Shown: in pieces, positions 15,262-23,060 of the stretch | How the letters are laid out: every line of letters starts with the position of its first letter | How positions within the stretch are numbered: the first letter of the stretch is position 1 | Assembly (NCBI GenBank): GCA_964631255.1 | Contig: CAZVWS010000027.1 | Location: 1 to 28,828 of the forward strand | Direction of reading: 5' to 3' | DNA from: JBGZFC01 sp964631255 | GTDB lineage: Bacteria > Bacteroidota > Bacteroidia > Bacteroidales > Dysgonomonadaceae | DNA: 28,828 nt | The notes under the pieces: generated by a model | Database searches by the model: none | Seen by the model: the letters and a program-made list of their open reading frames with translations, nothing else | What the model was told of the DNA's origin: nothing | Program-made: the position numbers and the translations under genes

Positions 15262-16647
15262 ATGAAAATAATTTTCCTATTTTTCTTGTTGTTCATTTCG
15301 ATTTCGGAAGTATCGGCAAAATCGGATTTGTCGGCTACACGTACGAATCGAACCGATGAATTGTATAACGAGAATGAAAAATTTGAACCTCTCGATTCCG
15401 TTTTGGTGCGAAATAGCAACGGCACACTGCAAATGCCTTACAGTTACGACCAAAATGCGTTGAATGGATTAAATTTTCGCGATACGTTGTTTTACAATCC
15501 ACTGTTTTTGCCCATGGTTTTTAATGGAAAAATATTGCCCACCAATCTCCATTTTTACGATAATGCCGACAAATCTGTATCCGGATTGCTGATAAAACCG
15601 GAAGAAACTTTTGCTCCTAAATTGAAAAAAGCAGAATTTGTGAATTCGGTGCGGCGCAACTATTACAAGAATTTTCCCGATAGAATAAAATTTGCAACCG
15701 ATCATCTCAACTCAGTTGCCCCACCCGTGAATAATGAAGACTTCTTGGCGGGGTTTAATCCTTTTCGGGAACCCATTTCGTCCGAAACCAGCTACTCGCT
15801 GAGTATGCCAAGCATTGAGGGAGTCGAGATAAAAAGAAAATATTGGGTATTGTCGGGGGTTAACTCGTTGCAGTTTTCGCAAAGTTATTTCTCGGACAAT
15901 TGGCACAAAGGCGGAACAAGCAACCTCAATATAAACAGTCACCAAGAATTACAACTCAATTACCGGAAAAATAAAGTGCGTTTCAATAACACATTGGAGT
16001 GGCGTTTATCGGTTTTTAATGCACCCGAAGATACGCTCCGGAAATATTCAATAGGACAAGATTTGATTCGCTATTTTGGCGATTACGGTATCGATGCTTT
16101 CATAAAAAGATGGTCGTACTCGGCAAACTTGGAGGTTCGTACCCAATTTTTTAATAACTACGCACCCAATTCCCACGAACTGCGTTCCTCTTTCTTAGCA
16201 CCACTTTACGTGAATGCGGGTATCGGTTTGAAATACGATTTGGATAAAAAATCGGAGAAAGTGCGCCACAGACGCATTCGGATGAAGGTGCATTTGGCTC
16301 CTATTTCGGTCAATTTCAAATACGTGGCAAACGACAAGGTAGATGTTGTTCGATTTGGTATTGACGAGAACAAGAAAACCAGTTTGGATTTTGGTTCTAC
16401 CGTGATTGGCGAACTTATCTACGATTTCAACAAATATATCACGTGGACTTCGCGGTTGAAATATTTTACCAGCTACCACAATATCGAGTCGGAATTTGAG
16501 AACACGTTGAACATGGCAATTACCAACGCCTTTTCTACTCGTTTGTATCTGAACATGCGATTTGACGATAGTGTTCCGCCCGACCCCAAATACAACCATT
16601 TGCAAATAAATGAGATGTTGAGTTTTGGTCTCAATTACAAATGGTAA
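15262..16647 (+). CDS. DUF3078 domain-containing probable outer-membrane protein
   Basis: A 461-aa exported protein with a signal peptide (about 1-19, ending EVSA). The C-terminal half (about 195-461) shows the DUF3078 pattern: YWVLSGVNSLQFSQSYFSDNWHKGG, then alternating amphipathic strands such as YRKNKVRFNNTLEWRLSV, WSYSANLEVRTQFF and LDFGSTVIGELIYDFNKYITWTSRLKYF. It ends in an aromatic residue (FGLNYKW). Strand content and ending fit an outer-membrane beta barrel, but no function has been established for the family. The N-terminal third (20-190) is unrecognised. Its own promoter and a very strong terminator make it a single-gene unit. Confidence 0.82.
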   Translation: MKIIFLFFLLFISISEVSAKSDLSATRTNRTDELYNENEKFEPLDSVLVRNSNGTLQMPYSYDQNALNGLNFRDTLFYNPLFLPMVFNGKILPTNLHFYDNADKSVSGLLIKPEETFAPKLKKAEFVNSVRRNYYKNFPDRIKFATDHLNSVAPPVNNEDFLAGFNPFREPISSETSYSLSMPSIEGVEIKRKYWVLSGVNSLQFSQSYFSDNWHKGGTSNLNINSHQELQLNYRKNKVRFNNTLEWRLSVFNAPEDTLRKYSIGQDLIRYFGDYGIDAFIKRWSYSANLEVRTQFFNNYAPNSHELRSSFLAPLYVNAGIGLKYDLDKKSEKVRHRRIRMKVHLAPISVNFKYVANDKVDVVRFGIDENKKTSLDFGSTVIGELIYDFNKYITWTSRLKYFTSYHNIESEFENTLNMAITNAFSTRLYLNMRFDDSVPPDPKYNHLQINEMLSFGLNYKW

Positions 16648-16662
16648 TATACCAACACGACA

Positions 16663-16710
16663 AACTCGTACAGGTTGCTAATAGCGAACTTGTACGAGTT
16701 TTTTATTTTC
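16663..16710 (+). terminator. Strong rho-independent terminator of the DUF3078 gene
   Basis: A 14-bp stem (16663-16676 with 16687-16700, one G-U pair) and a 10-nt loop, followed directly by TTTTATTTTC. It begins 15 nt past the stop codon. This is the clearest terminator in the window. Confidence 0.88.
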
Positions 16711-16712
16711 TA

Positions 16713-16738
16713 AAAAATACGAATGAAACCGTATTTTT
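16713..16738 (-). terminator. Weak hairpin past secG, possible operon terminator
   Basis: An 8-bp AT-rich stem (16713-16720 with 16731-16738) and a 10-nt loop, 19 nt beyond the secG stop. On the minus strand the T-rich arm runs on into TTA. The low GC content makes it a modest prediction. Confidence 0.35.
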
Positions 16739-16757
16739 ATGTTTCAGTTTTCTTTTT

Positions 16758-17105
16758 TTATTCGGGCTGAATAGGAGTAGCAGCCGGTTGCACCGGAGCT
16801 TCGGGAGCTACATCGGGAGCAGTAACCGGGTTAAGTGGTGCCGGTTGTTGTACTTCAATTTGTGAAGTGGGCTCGGTAGAACGTGATGCCGTAAATTTTG
16901 CAGTTAAGATGCTCAAAATAATAATGGTTGCAGCCAAGCCCCAAGTAAATTTTTCTAAGAAATCGGTAGTTTTGCGCACACCCATAATTTGGTTGGACGA
17001 AGAAAAACCGGCAGCCAAACCTCCACCTTTTGAATTTTGTACCAACACAATGAAAATCATTAGGATGGCAGCTACTAAAATGAGAATTGTAATGAAGATA
17101 TACAT
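16758..17105 (-). CDS. secG: Preprotein translocase subunit SecG
   Basis: Small inner-membrane subunit of the SecYEG translocon that assists SecA-driven export. The 115-aa product has two membrane helices (about 2-22 and 53-73) around the conserved loop VLVQNSKGGGLAAGFSSSNQIMG (about 21-43), which is diagnostic. The C-terminal tail (about 75-115) is rich in Pro, Ala, Thr and Glu and is longer than in E. coli. Tails of this kind occur in Bacteroidota. It is the last gene of a four-gene minus-strand operon, 4 nt after the uncharacterised gene upstream. Confidence 0.93.
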   Translation of the reverse strand: MYIFITILILVAAILMIFIVLVQNSKGGGLAAGFSSSNQIMGVRKTTDFLEKFTWGLAATIIILSILTAKFTASRSTEPTSQIEVQQPAPLNPVTAPDVAPEAPVQPAATPIQPE

Positions 17106-17109
17106 AGTT

Positions 17110-17853
17110 TTATTTGTTTTTAATCTTCTCGTTGAGAATTAAATATTCCAGAAATCGAATTTGGTCGGCAAAGTAAACACTTTTTTTTGGAAAATTCAAA
17201 CTTAATTGTTTAATAATTGCAAGTGCTTGCTCATATTTTTTCTGTTTTATGTAAATTTTTGCCAAAGTTTCGGTCAAAAATGCATTTCCATCGCCCTCTT
17301 TGGCTGGTGTTATTTCTTCCTTTCGGGTGGTTTCGGGTGTAAGGCTGAGCAACTCGTTGGCGTTTGCTTTTTCCAAAAAAGCATCAATCACATCCTGGTG
17401 TTGCATTTTATTTTGCTCGTCTTCCGAGTCAGGCAGAGAAATGGTTTTATTCTCGTGCTTCTCTAAAAATGCAAAATAATCATCGGCAACTACATGATAC
17501 GTTGTGTTTTCGATTGGATTTTCTTCCTCAGTAGAAAAAGTCGCTAAATACGAATCTAACAAAATCAGGGTTTTATCGGCATTCTTGTTTTCTTTCTCTT
17601 TCTGTAGAAACATGGCGTATTTTTCGCTATTCACGTAGTAGAAAAATCGGCTTCTGTCGGCACAAAAAATGGCGGTTTCCGACAACTCTTTTTCTGTGTT
17701 GGTGTTACCAATTTGCTCTTTATTTTTGTAAAGCAAAAGGCGCGCGGTCTGAAAATAGGGAAATTCCTCGGTTATTGCCCGTAGTTGTTGCAAAGATTGG
17801 GCATCCAACGTTTTCGGATTTTCTATGTAGTTGTATAAGTTCTCTTTTACCAT
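17110..17853 (-). CDS. Uncharacterised Bacteroidota-type protein with TPR-like C-terminus
   Basis: A 247-aa protein without signal peptide or membrane helix. The N-terminal block (about 1-75) has the recognisable pattern LRAITEEFPYFQTARLLLYKN. An acidic, low-complexity middle (about 100-190) is followed by a short helical repeat resembling one tetratricopeptide unit (about 195-225: TETLAKIYIKQKKYEQALAIIKQLSLNFP). I do not know a function. It sits between lptE (10 nt) and secG (4 nt), so translation is probably coupled and a role tied to the envelope or export is possible. That rests on context only. Confidence 0.8.
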   Translation of the reverse strand: MVKENLYNYIENPKTLDAQSLQQLRAITEEFPYFQTARLLLYKNKEQIGNTNTEKELSETAIFCADRSRFFYYVNSEKYAMFLQKEKENKNADKTLILLDSYLATFSTEEENPIENTTYHVVADDYFAFLEKHENKTISLPDSEDEQNKMQHQDVIDAFLEKANANELLSLTPETTRKEEITPAKEGDGNAFLTETLAKIYIKQKKYEQALAIIKQLSLNFPKKSVYFADQIRFLEYLILNEKIKNK

Positions 17854-17863
17854 TTTTTCCTAA

Positions 17864-18367
17864 TTACCAATTTGCCATTGTAGAATTAAAAATCTGGTCC
17901 ACGATGTCTTTTGACAATTCTTCCACCAACTGGTCTTGCACGCTGTCAAACAGCACGTTGCTCGAAAAAACTTGGTTGGCACTAAAAGTCTCCTCTTTGT
18001 CTTGCCCTTGCACTTTGTTGTTTCGGTAGCGCATTCTCACAGTCATGGTGAGGCGGGTTTCAGAGGCAAACGCATCTTCTTGCACGGCAAGTGGGGTAAG
18101 TTCGTAGCTCACAATTTCGCCCTCAATTTCCAAATCGCCGTTTTGTTGCACCATTTGCAATCGGGTGTTTCGGGTAAACATATCTTGCAGTGCTTCGTTG
18201 AACCGAGATTCCAAAGGAGGGTAAACCAATGGGGCTTGGTTGATGAACCGGCTCAGATGCAGCGATTTGGTCAAGTTGTAATCGATAGATGCGCCCGTGA
18301 ACTTGTAGGAGATAGTGCACGAAGTGAGCAAAATTGTACTTAAAAGGATGAAAAAATGCTTTTTCAT
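17864..18367 (-). CDS. LptE-family lipoprotein (LPS transport)
   Basis: A 167-aa predicted outer-membrane lipoprotein: signal peptide with lipobox LLTSC (Cys17). The rest resembles the Bacteroidota LptE family (SYKFTGASIDY at 20-30, then LTKSLHLSRFINQAPLVYP, SRFNEALQDMFTRNTRLQMV, DLEIEGEIVSYELTP). LptE plugs the LptD barrel that places lipopolysaccharide in the outer leaflet. No lptD is present in the window. The start overlaps the stop of the sigma-54 activator gene by 4 nt, so the two are translationally coupled. Confidence 0.85.
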   Translation of the reverse strand: MKKHFFILLSTILLTSCTISYKFTGASIDYNLTKSLHLSRFINQAPLVYPPLESRFNEALQDMFTRNTRLQMVQQNGDLEIEGEIVSYELTPLAVQEDAFASETRLTMTVRMRYRNNKVQGQDKEETFSANQVFSSNVLFDSVQDQLVEELSKDIVDQIFNSTMANW

Positions 18368-19626
18368 AAGCTGTCGAGATTATAGTCTTTTATTTTTCGG
18401 TACAACGTACGTTCGGAAATTCCTAACTCTTTTGCTGCCGATTTGCGTTTGCCGGCATGTTTTTCCAATGCTTTTATTATCATCTCTTTTTCAACATCTT
18501 CGAGCGATAAATTGGCGCTCTCTACTTCGGTAGCTTCCTGAAAATCATTGTTTTCTTCGTCTCTTATTTTAGAAACATGTGTAGTTTCCTCGAATAGAAT
18601 CGGCAAACTTACTCGTGTTTTGTCTTGTGGCAATACCACGGTTTCGGCAATGGGTTTTTTTTCCTCGTGGATGGAGTCGGACGCGTTTTCGAGCAGGTTT
18701 TTTACCACGTGTTTTAAGTCGTTGATGTCTTTTTTCATATCAAATAAAACCTGATACATGATTTCTCGTTCCGACGAAAAAGAACGTTGTTCCGCTTCAC
18801 GTGTTTGCGATGCCAAAACCGGTAGTAAACCTTTGGTTTTTGGCGGTAAAAATTTCTCCAATATTTCGGGTGTTATCACTCTTTCGTGCTCTATAACAGA
18901 TATTTGTTCCGTAATATTTTTCAGTTGTCTTACATTGCCCGGCCAATCGTAGTCGCGAAGCATCTCACGAGCATCGTCGGTAAGCGAAATGGCAGGCATC
19001 ATGTATTTTTCGGCACAATCGCTTGCAAATTTGCGAAACAACAGCGGGATATCCTCTTTCCTGTCGCGCAAAGGAGCTATACGAATGGGGATGGTACTCA
19101 GTCGGTAGTATAAATCTTCTCTGAACTTGCCTTTTTCGATGGCGCCGTTGATATTCAAATTGGTTGCTGCTACCACACGTACGTCACTTTTTTCTACTTG
19201 CGAAGAACCCACTTTTATAAATTCTCCTGTTTCTAATACACGCAGCAACCGTGCTTGGGTGGGCAATGGCAGCTCGCCAACCTCATCCAAAAAAAGCGTG
19301 CCGCCGTTTGCTACTTCAAAATATCCTTTGCGTGTGGCAGTTGCGCCGGTAAACGAGCCTTTTTCGTGTCCAAAAAGCTCCGAATCGATGGTTCCTTCGG
19401 GGATGGAGCCGCAATTGATGGCAAAATAGGGTCCGTGTTTTCTGCGGCTGTATTGATGAATAATTTGAGGGAAATTTTCTTTTCCCACGCCACTCTCACC
19501 CGTGATGAGTACCGACAAATCGGTTGGTGCTACTTGCAAAGCAACATCGATAGCTCTTTCCAACTCGGGCGAAACGCCAATGATACCGAAACGTTGTTTT
19601 ACCTGTTGTATATTTTGTTTTGCCAT
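18364..19626 (-). CDS. Sigma-54-dependent transcriptional activator (AAA+ with Fis-type HTH)
   Basis: A bacterial enhancer-binding protein that remodels sigma-54 RNA polymerase using ATP. The ATG at 19626 gives 420 aa. The AAA+ domain starts almost at once (about 14-240): Walker A GESGVGKE (43-50), the sigma-54 contact loop GSFTGA (90-95, the usual GAFTGA with Ser), Walker B LFLDEVGE (111-118) and REDLYYRLS with the arginine finger (169-177). A long linker (about 265-370) leads to a Fis-type helix-turn-helix (about 377-415: KEMIIKALEKHAGKRKSAAKELGISERTLYRKI). There is no N-terminal receiver or GAF domain, so control is probably by an unknown partner or by amount. An open frame extends to 19707, but the -7 box at 19713-19720 would put transcription start beside it. 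Confidence 0.93.
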   Translation of the reverse strand: MAKQNIQQVKQRFGIIGVSPELERAIDVALQVAPTDLSVLITGESGVGKENFPQIIHQYSRRKHGPYFAINCGSIPEGTIDSELFGHEKGSFTGATATRKGYFEVANGGTLFLDEVGELPLPTQARLLRVLETGEFIKVGSSQVEKSDVRVVAATNLNINGAIEKGKFREDLYYRLSTIPIRIAPLRDRKEDIPLLFRKFASDCAEKYMMPAISLTDDAREMLRDYDWPGNVRQLKNITEQISVIEHERVITPEILEKFLPPKTKGLLPVLASQTREAEQRSFSSEREIMYQVLFDMKKDINDLKHVVKNLLENASDSIHEEKKPIAETVVLPQDKTRVSLPILFEETTHVSKIRDEENNDFQEATEVESANLSLEDVEKEMIIKALEKHAGKRKSAAKELGISERTLYRKIKDYNLDSL

Positions 19627-19712
19627 TATTTTTAGATTTCTGCCAATAAAGATTTGTTGTTTTCTTGGGGGAATATTATTCGTGTTGCGTTGGCGAACAA
19701 TCCCCATTTACA

Positions 19713-19720
19713 CAAAGTTA
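19713..19720 (-). promoter_or_regulatory. Candidate -7 box for the sigma-54 activator/lptE/secG operon
   Basis: TAACTTTG on the minus strand fits TAnnTTTG, 86 nt ahead of the chosen ATG. It implies a leader of about 80 nt. No clear -33 element is seen. Confidence 0.4.
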
Positions 19721-19752
19721 GAAAAATATTTTTGCTACGGATGCACTTTTTG

Positions 19753-19813
19753 CTAAAAAAAAGATTACCGCGTACAAACCATTTCAAAACAGTTCGATTA
19801 CGGTAACCTTTTT
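19753..19813 (-). terminator. Terminator of the DUF4827-glmM operon
   Basis: Arms 19758-19770 and 19801-19813 form a 13-bp stem with one G-U pair on the minus strand and a 30-nt loop. The second arm ends in a run of eight T on that strand. It lies 21 nt past the glmM stop. Confidence 0.65.
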
Positions 19814-19834
19814 ATTATTCAACCAAAAAATCTG

Positions 19835-21220
19835 TTAAGATATTTGTTTGATTATTTCAATAATTGTTGCGCCTATCTCTTCGGCTTCTTGTTGCGATTT
19901 TGCTTCAGAATAGATGCGAATGATGGGTTCCGTATTCGATTTGCGCAGATGTACCCATTTGTCGGCAAAATCAATTTTTACTCCATCAATATCGGTAACT
20001 TTTTCGTGTGCAAATTTCTCTTTCACTTGTTGCAGTAGCTTGTCGATATCGATATCGGGTGTGAGGTCAATTTTTTGTTTCGACATGAAGTAACTTGGGT
20101 ACTCAGCACGCAGCTCGCTCACAGTTTTTCCCGATTTGGCAAGTTGGGTAAGAAACAGCGCGATGCCTACCAGCGCGTCGCGACCGTAGTGTGATGCCGG
20201 ATAAATGATACCGCCATTTCCTTCGCCGCCAATGATGGCATTTGTCGCTTTCATTTTTTCCACCACGTTTACTTCGCCTACGGCGGCCGAAAAATATTCG
20301 CCTCCGTGTTTGCGGGTTACATCGCTCAAGGCACGGGTAGAGCTCAAATTAGAAACGGTGTTGCCCGGTGTGTGTTGCAAAACGTAGTCAGCAACGGTTA
20401 CCAATGTATATTCTTCGCCAAATGGCTCTCCATTTTCGGCATAAATCACCAACCTATCCACATCGGGGTCAACGGCGAAACCTACATCGGCTTTAGAACT
20501 TTTCATGAGTGAAGCCAATTCGGTCAGGTTTTGCGGAAGGGGTTCGGGGTTATGCGAAAAATTGCCGTGTGTGGCGCAGTGTAGTTTAAAAACCTCTTTC
20601 ACACCAAGGGCGTAGAGCAGTTCGGGGATGGCAATACCACCAACGGAGTTCACCGCATCTACCGCTACTCTGAAATTGGCTGCTTTTATGGTGTCCACAT
20701 CTACCAAATCGAGCGAAAGGACGCTACTGATGTGTTCGTGCAAAAATTGTTTGGAACAGATTTGCCCTAATTCATCTACCGGTGCGAAAAGAAAATCGTC
20801 GCTTTCGGCAATGGAAAGAATCTCGTTTCCTTCGGCAGCATTCAGAAATTCGCCTTTGCTGTTTAGCAGTTTCAGCGCGTTCCATTGTTTCGGGTTGTGG
20901 CTCGCGGTGATGATGATGCCGCCATCGGCTTCCTCTTTTGTAACCGCAATTTCTGTGGTTGGGGTGGTTGCCAAACCAATATCTACCACATCACATCCCA
21001 TTCCCATTAGTGTACCGGCTATGATGTTGTGCACCATGGGTCCTGAAATGCGGGCATCTCGCCCCAATACTATTTTTATTTTTCCTTCTCCGGTTGCCGA
21101 TTTTTTGATAAATGTAGCATAGGAAGCGGCAAATTTTACAATGTCTATCGGGGTCAAATTATCGCCCGTGTTACCTCCGATGGTTCCTCTGATTCCGGAA
21201 ATAGATTTGATGAGTGTCAT
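19835..21220 (-). CDS. glmM: Phosphoglucosamine mutase
   Basis: Interconverts glucosamine-6-phosphate and glucosamine-1-phosphate, feeding UDP-GlcNAc for peptidoglycan and LPS. It belongs to the alpha-D-phosphohexomutase superfamily, 461 aa, normal length. The start ISGIRGTIGG is typical. The phosphoserine loop is TASHNP (105-110, S107), the Mg2+ loop is DPDVDR (251-256), the sugar-binding loop reads GEGNGG, and the phosphate-binding loop is RKSNTEPIIRIY near the C-terminus. The GEGNGG form differs from the GEQSGH of E. coli GlmM, so phosphomannomutase or phosphoglucomutase activity cannot be excluded. It follows the DUF4827 gene by 3 nt. Confidence 0.88.
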   Translation of the reverse strand: MTLIKSISGIRGTIGGNTGDNLTPIDIVKFAASYATFIKKSATGEGKIKIVLGRDARISGPMVHNIIAGTLMGMGCDVVDIGLATTPTTEIAVTKEEADGGIIITASHNPKQWNALKLLNSKGEFLNAAEGNEILSIAESDDFLFAPVDELGQICSKQFLHEHISSVLSLDLVDVDTIKAANFRVAVDAVNSVGGIAIPELLYALGVKEVFKLHCATHGNFSHNPEPLPQNLTELASLMKSSKADVGFAVDPDVDRLVIYAENGEPFGEEYTLVTVADYVLQHTPGNTVSNLSSTRALSDVTRKHGGEYFSAAVGEVNVVEKMKATNAIIGGEGNGGIIYPASHYGRDALVGIALFLTQLAKSGKTVSELRAEYPSYFMSKQKIDLTPDIDIDKLLQQVKEKFAHEKVTDIDGVKIDFADKWVHLRKSNTEPIIRIYSEAKSQQEAEEIGATIIEIIKQIS

Positions 21221-21223
21221 GTA

Positions 21224-21799
21224 TTACTTTTTTTGATATTCGAAGTTGTAAGTTACCAGGTCGTAATAGGTTGTATGATAATTTAATCTCTCGGCTTGTG
21301 CACCCATATTGAAAGGCACAATCATTTTTACTCTGCCCAAGTGGCCTATAAAACTGAGCGGAACTACCCAGGCGGGGGTAGTGCTGCTGTAGAGCGCATC
21401 TTTGTTTGAAAGTGTTACGGGGCCTCTGTAAATCAGGGTGCTGGGACTGGTTGCTTGCATAGATGAATGGGTAACCGAATCGTTTTCGGAAGATATTATT
21501 TTGTAACCGTCGTACCGAATATATATTTCTTCTCCCAGCTCGGCTTTCACGCTGCTGTTGCCTTTGTCTATGATTTGAATATATACACCGGTAGCGGGGT
21601 CTTTGTAGAACTCGTTGGTTTTGAAGATTGTATCTTGCGGTATTTTGTCTAAAACGATAATGCCGTTTTTAGCAATGAAATTGTCAATAATTTTTATTTC
21701 GTCCCGAAGTCGGTCAGCATACGATTTTTGTTTATCGCACGATGCAAAAGTAATGGAAATGGCGATGATAGATAAAATGAGCCAATGAATTTTTTTCAT
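21224..21799 (-). CDS. DUF4827 domain-containing lipoprotein
   Basis: A 191-aa predicted lipoprotein with lipobox TFASC (Cys21). The mature part looks like the DUF4827 family of Bacteroidales: YADRLRDEIKIIDNFIAKNGI (27-47), GVYIQIIDKGN, LGEEIYIRYDGYKI and a C-terminal WVVPLSFIGHLGRVKMIVPFNMG. The pattern is loosely reminiscent of FKBP-type prolyl isomerases (ID..G followed by late VP and G residues), but active-site residues are not evident. It lies 3 nt upstream of glmM, forming a two-gene operon, and has a TAnnTTTG box upstream. Function unknown. Confidence 0.8.
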   Translation of the reverse strand: MKKIHWLILSIIAISITFASCDKQKSYADRLRDEIKIIDNFIAKNGIIVLDKIPQDTIFKTNEFYKDPATGVYIQIIDKGNSSVKAELGEEIYIRYDGYKIISSENDSVTHSSMQATSPSTLIYRGPVTLSNKDALYSSTTPAWVVPLSFIGHLGRVKMIVPFNMGAQAERLNYHTTYYDLVTYNFEYQKK

Positions 21800-21825
21800 C
21801 TTTGTTGTTCTGTTAAATTTGTCTG

Positions 21826-21833
21826 CAAATGTA
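21826..21833 (-). promoter_or_regulatory. Candidate -7 box for DUF4827-glmM
   Basis: TACATTTG on the minus strand fits TAnnTTTG and lies 26 nt before the ATG at 21799. A TTTG lies 24 nt further upstream, rather far for a -33 element. Confidence 0.45.
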
Positions 21834-22043
21834 CTGAAACAAGTTTGAAAAAAAGCACAAAACCACCATAAATTATATTAACTCTACACCAAAGCAGGCG
21901 ATATGTGTGTGTAAGCTCAATACAGAGTGGACGAGGTGTATCCATTTTTCGAGAAATCAAAAGAAAGAATTCTCGGACTTATAGTATAAATCTATTCTAT
22001 ATCTTTATTTTCTATATCATTTTTATTTATAATTAAAATGGCA

Positions 22044-22051
22044 TATCTTTG
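22044..22051 (+). promoter_or_regulatory. Candidate -7 box for the peroxiredoxin gene
   Basis: TATCTTTG fits TAnnTTTG, 48 nt before the ATG at 22100. The -33 position has only TTTA (22022-22025). I saw no recognisable OxyR operator. Confidence 0.45.
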
Positions 22052-22099
22052 TAGAAAAATAATTAGAAAACAAATAATTAATTAATAAATATACAAAAA

Positions 22100-22819
22100 A
22101 TGGAAACAAATTTAGAAAACAATTTGACATCAATGCCAAGAATTGGCGACAAAGCACCCTCTTTCACTGCAAAAACCACGCAAGGCGAAATTCGCTTCCC
22201 GGAAGATTATGCCGGCAAATGGTCGATTCTTTTTAGCCACCCTGCCGATTTTACACCCGTTTGTACATCCGAGTTCATGACTTTTGCCACCATGCAAAAA
22301 GATTTTGAAGCACTCAACTGTCAGCTGGTTGGGCTTTCGGTTGACGGATTGTATAGCCACATCGCTTGGTTGCGAACCATAAAAGAGAAAATTGAGTACA
22401 AAGGCATGAAAGATGTGGAAGTTACCTTCCCGCTTATTGAAGACATCACGATGAATGTAGCGAAAAAATATGGCATGATTCAGCCAAACGAAAACTCGAC
22501 ACAAGCCGTGCGTGCCGTTTTCTTTGTTGACCCGAAAGGGATAATTCGCACTATCATTTATTACCCGCTGGCATTGGGCAGAAATTTTGATGAACTGAAA
22601 CGCATCCTTATCGGATTGCAAACAGCCGATGAATTTGGTGTAGCATTGCCTGCCGACTGGCGTCCGGGCGATGATGTAATAGTTCCTACAGCCGGTTCAT
22701 GTGGCGTTGCCAAAGACAGAATGGCAAGCAGTGCCGACGAAATGCATTGCTACGATTGGTTTTTCTGTACCAAAAAATTGTCGAAAGAGGCAATAGATGG
22801 AGCATTGTTGAAAAATTAG
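22100..22819 (+). CDS. Peroxiredoxin, Prx6-like subfamily
   Basis: A thiol peroxidase that reduces hydrogen peroxide or organic peroxides in the cytosol. The 239-aa product has the thioredoxin-fold active site HPADFTPVCTSE (47-58) with peroxidatic Cys55, Thr52 and Pro48. The conserved Arg is in FFVDPKGIIRTI (R150). The long C-terminal domain (about 165-239, including DWRPGDDVIVP) is typical of the Prx6 group and absent from AhpC. Three C-terminal cysteines are present (C201, C217, C223). The C217-x5-C223 pair resembles the arrangement in archaeal Prx6-type enzymes, where such cysteines resolve the sulfenic acid. Single-gene unit, with an inverted-repeat element beginning 39 nt downstream. Confidence 0.93.
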   Translation: METNLENNLTSMPRIGDKAPSFTAKTTQGEIRFPEDYAGKWSILFSHPADFTPVCTSEFMTFATMQKDFEALNCQLVGLSVDGLYSHIAWLRTIKEKIEYKGMKDVEVTFPLIEDITMNVAKKYGMIQPNENSTQAVRAVFFVDPKGIIRTIIYYPLALGRNFDELKRILIGLQTADEFGVALPADWRPGDDVIVPTAGSCGVAKDRMASSADEMHCYDWFFCTKKLSKEAIDGALLKN

Positions 22820-22858
22820 AAAAAACGAGAAAAAGATACGTTTTAGGTTTTAAACAGA

Positions 22859-23008
22859 AACTGTCTCAAAAGAAAATTTTCCCGACAAACTGTCGCGCAA
22901 AGCAAATCTGTTTTGCAATGAAACATCTCTCGAATTAATTGTCTGACAGATAATGTATTGTTGAGAATCGCGACAAAATGAAATCGGGAAAATCCTTTTG
23001 AGACAGTT
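22859..23008. mobile_element. MITE-like element with long terminal inverted repeats
   Basis: A 150-bp stretch bounded by terminal inverted repeats of 27 and 25 bp (22859-22885 and 22984-23008). They begin AACTGTCTCAAAAG and end TTTTCCCGA, and differ only by a 4-nt versus 2-nt middle. Partial symmetry continues inward (TGTCGCG near 22891-22897, CGCGACA near 22969-22975). The interior codes for nothing. Ends of the CTGTCTCAAAA type are common on Bacteroidota insertion sequences, so this is probably a non-autonomous derivative. I do not see a clear target-site duplication. As RNA it would fold into a long hairpin and could also end peroxiredoxin transcription. Confidence 0.65.
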
Positions 23009-23060
23009 GTTTTTTTGTTGAAGGAGGGGAGCGCTTGAAAAAACGAATACTCCGCTTTTT

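Larger units (their letters stand above)
21800..22099. other. 300-nt divergent promoter region
   Basis: Holds outward-facing -7 boxes for the DUF4827-glmM pair (21826-21833) and for the peroxiredoxin (22044-22051). In the middle are only weak inverted repeats (21885-21890 with 21935-21940; 21951-21956 with 21970-21975). No RNA gene or ORF is supported. Confidence 0.5.

Noticed and set aside
21841..22020. Possible small RNA or riboswitch between glmM-DUF4827 and the peroxiredoxin gene
   Set aside because: Only 6-7 bp arms were found, with no recognisable class or terminator.
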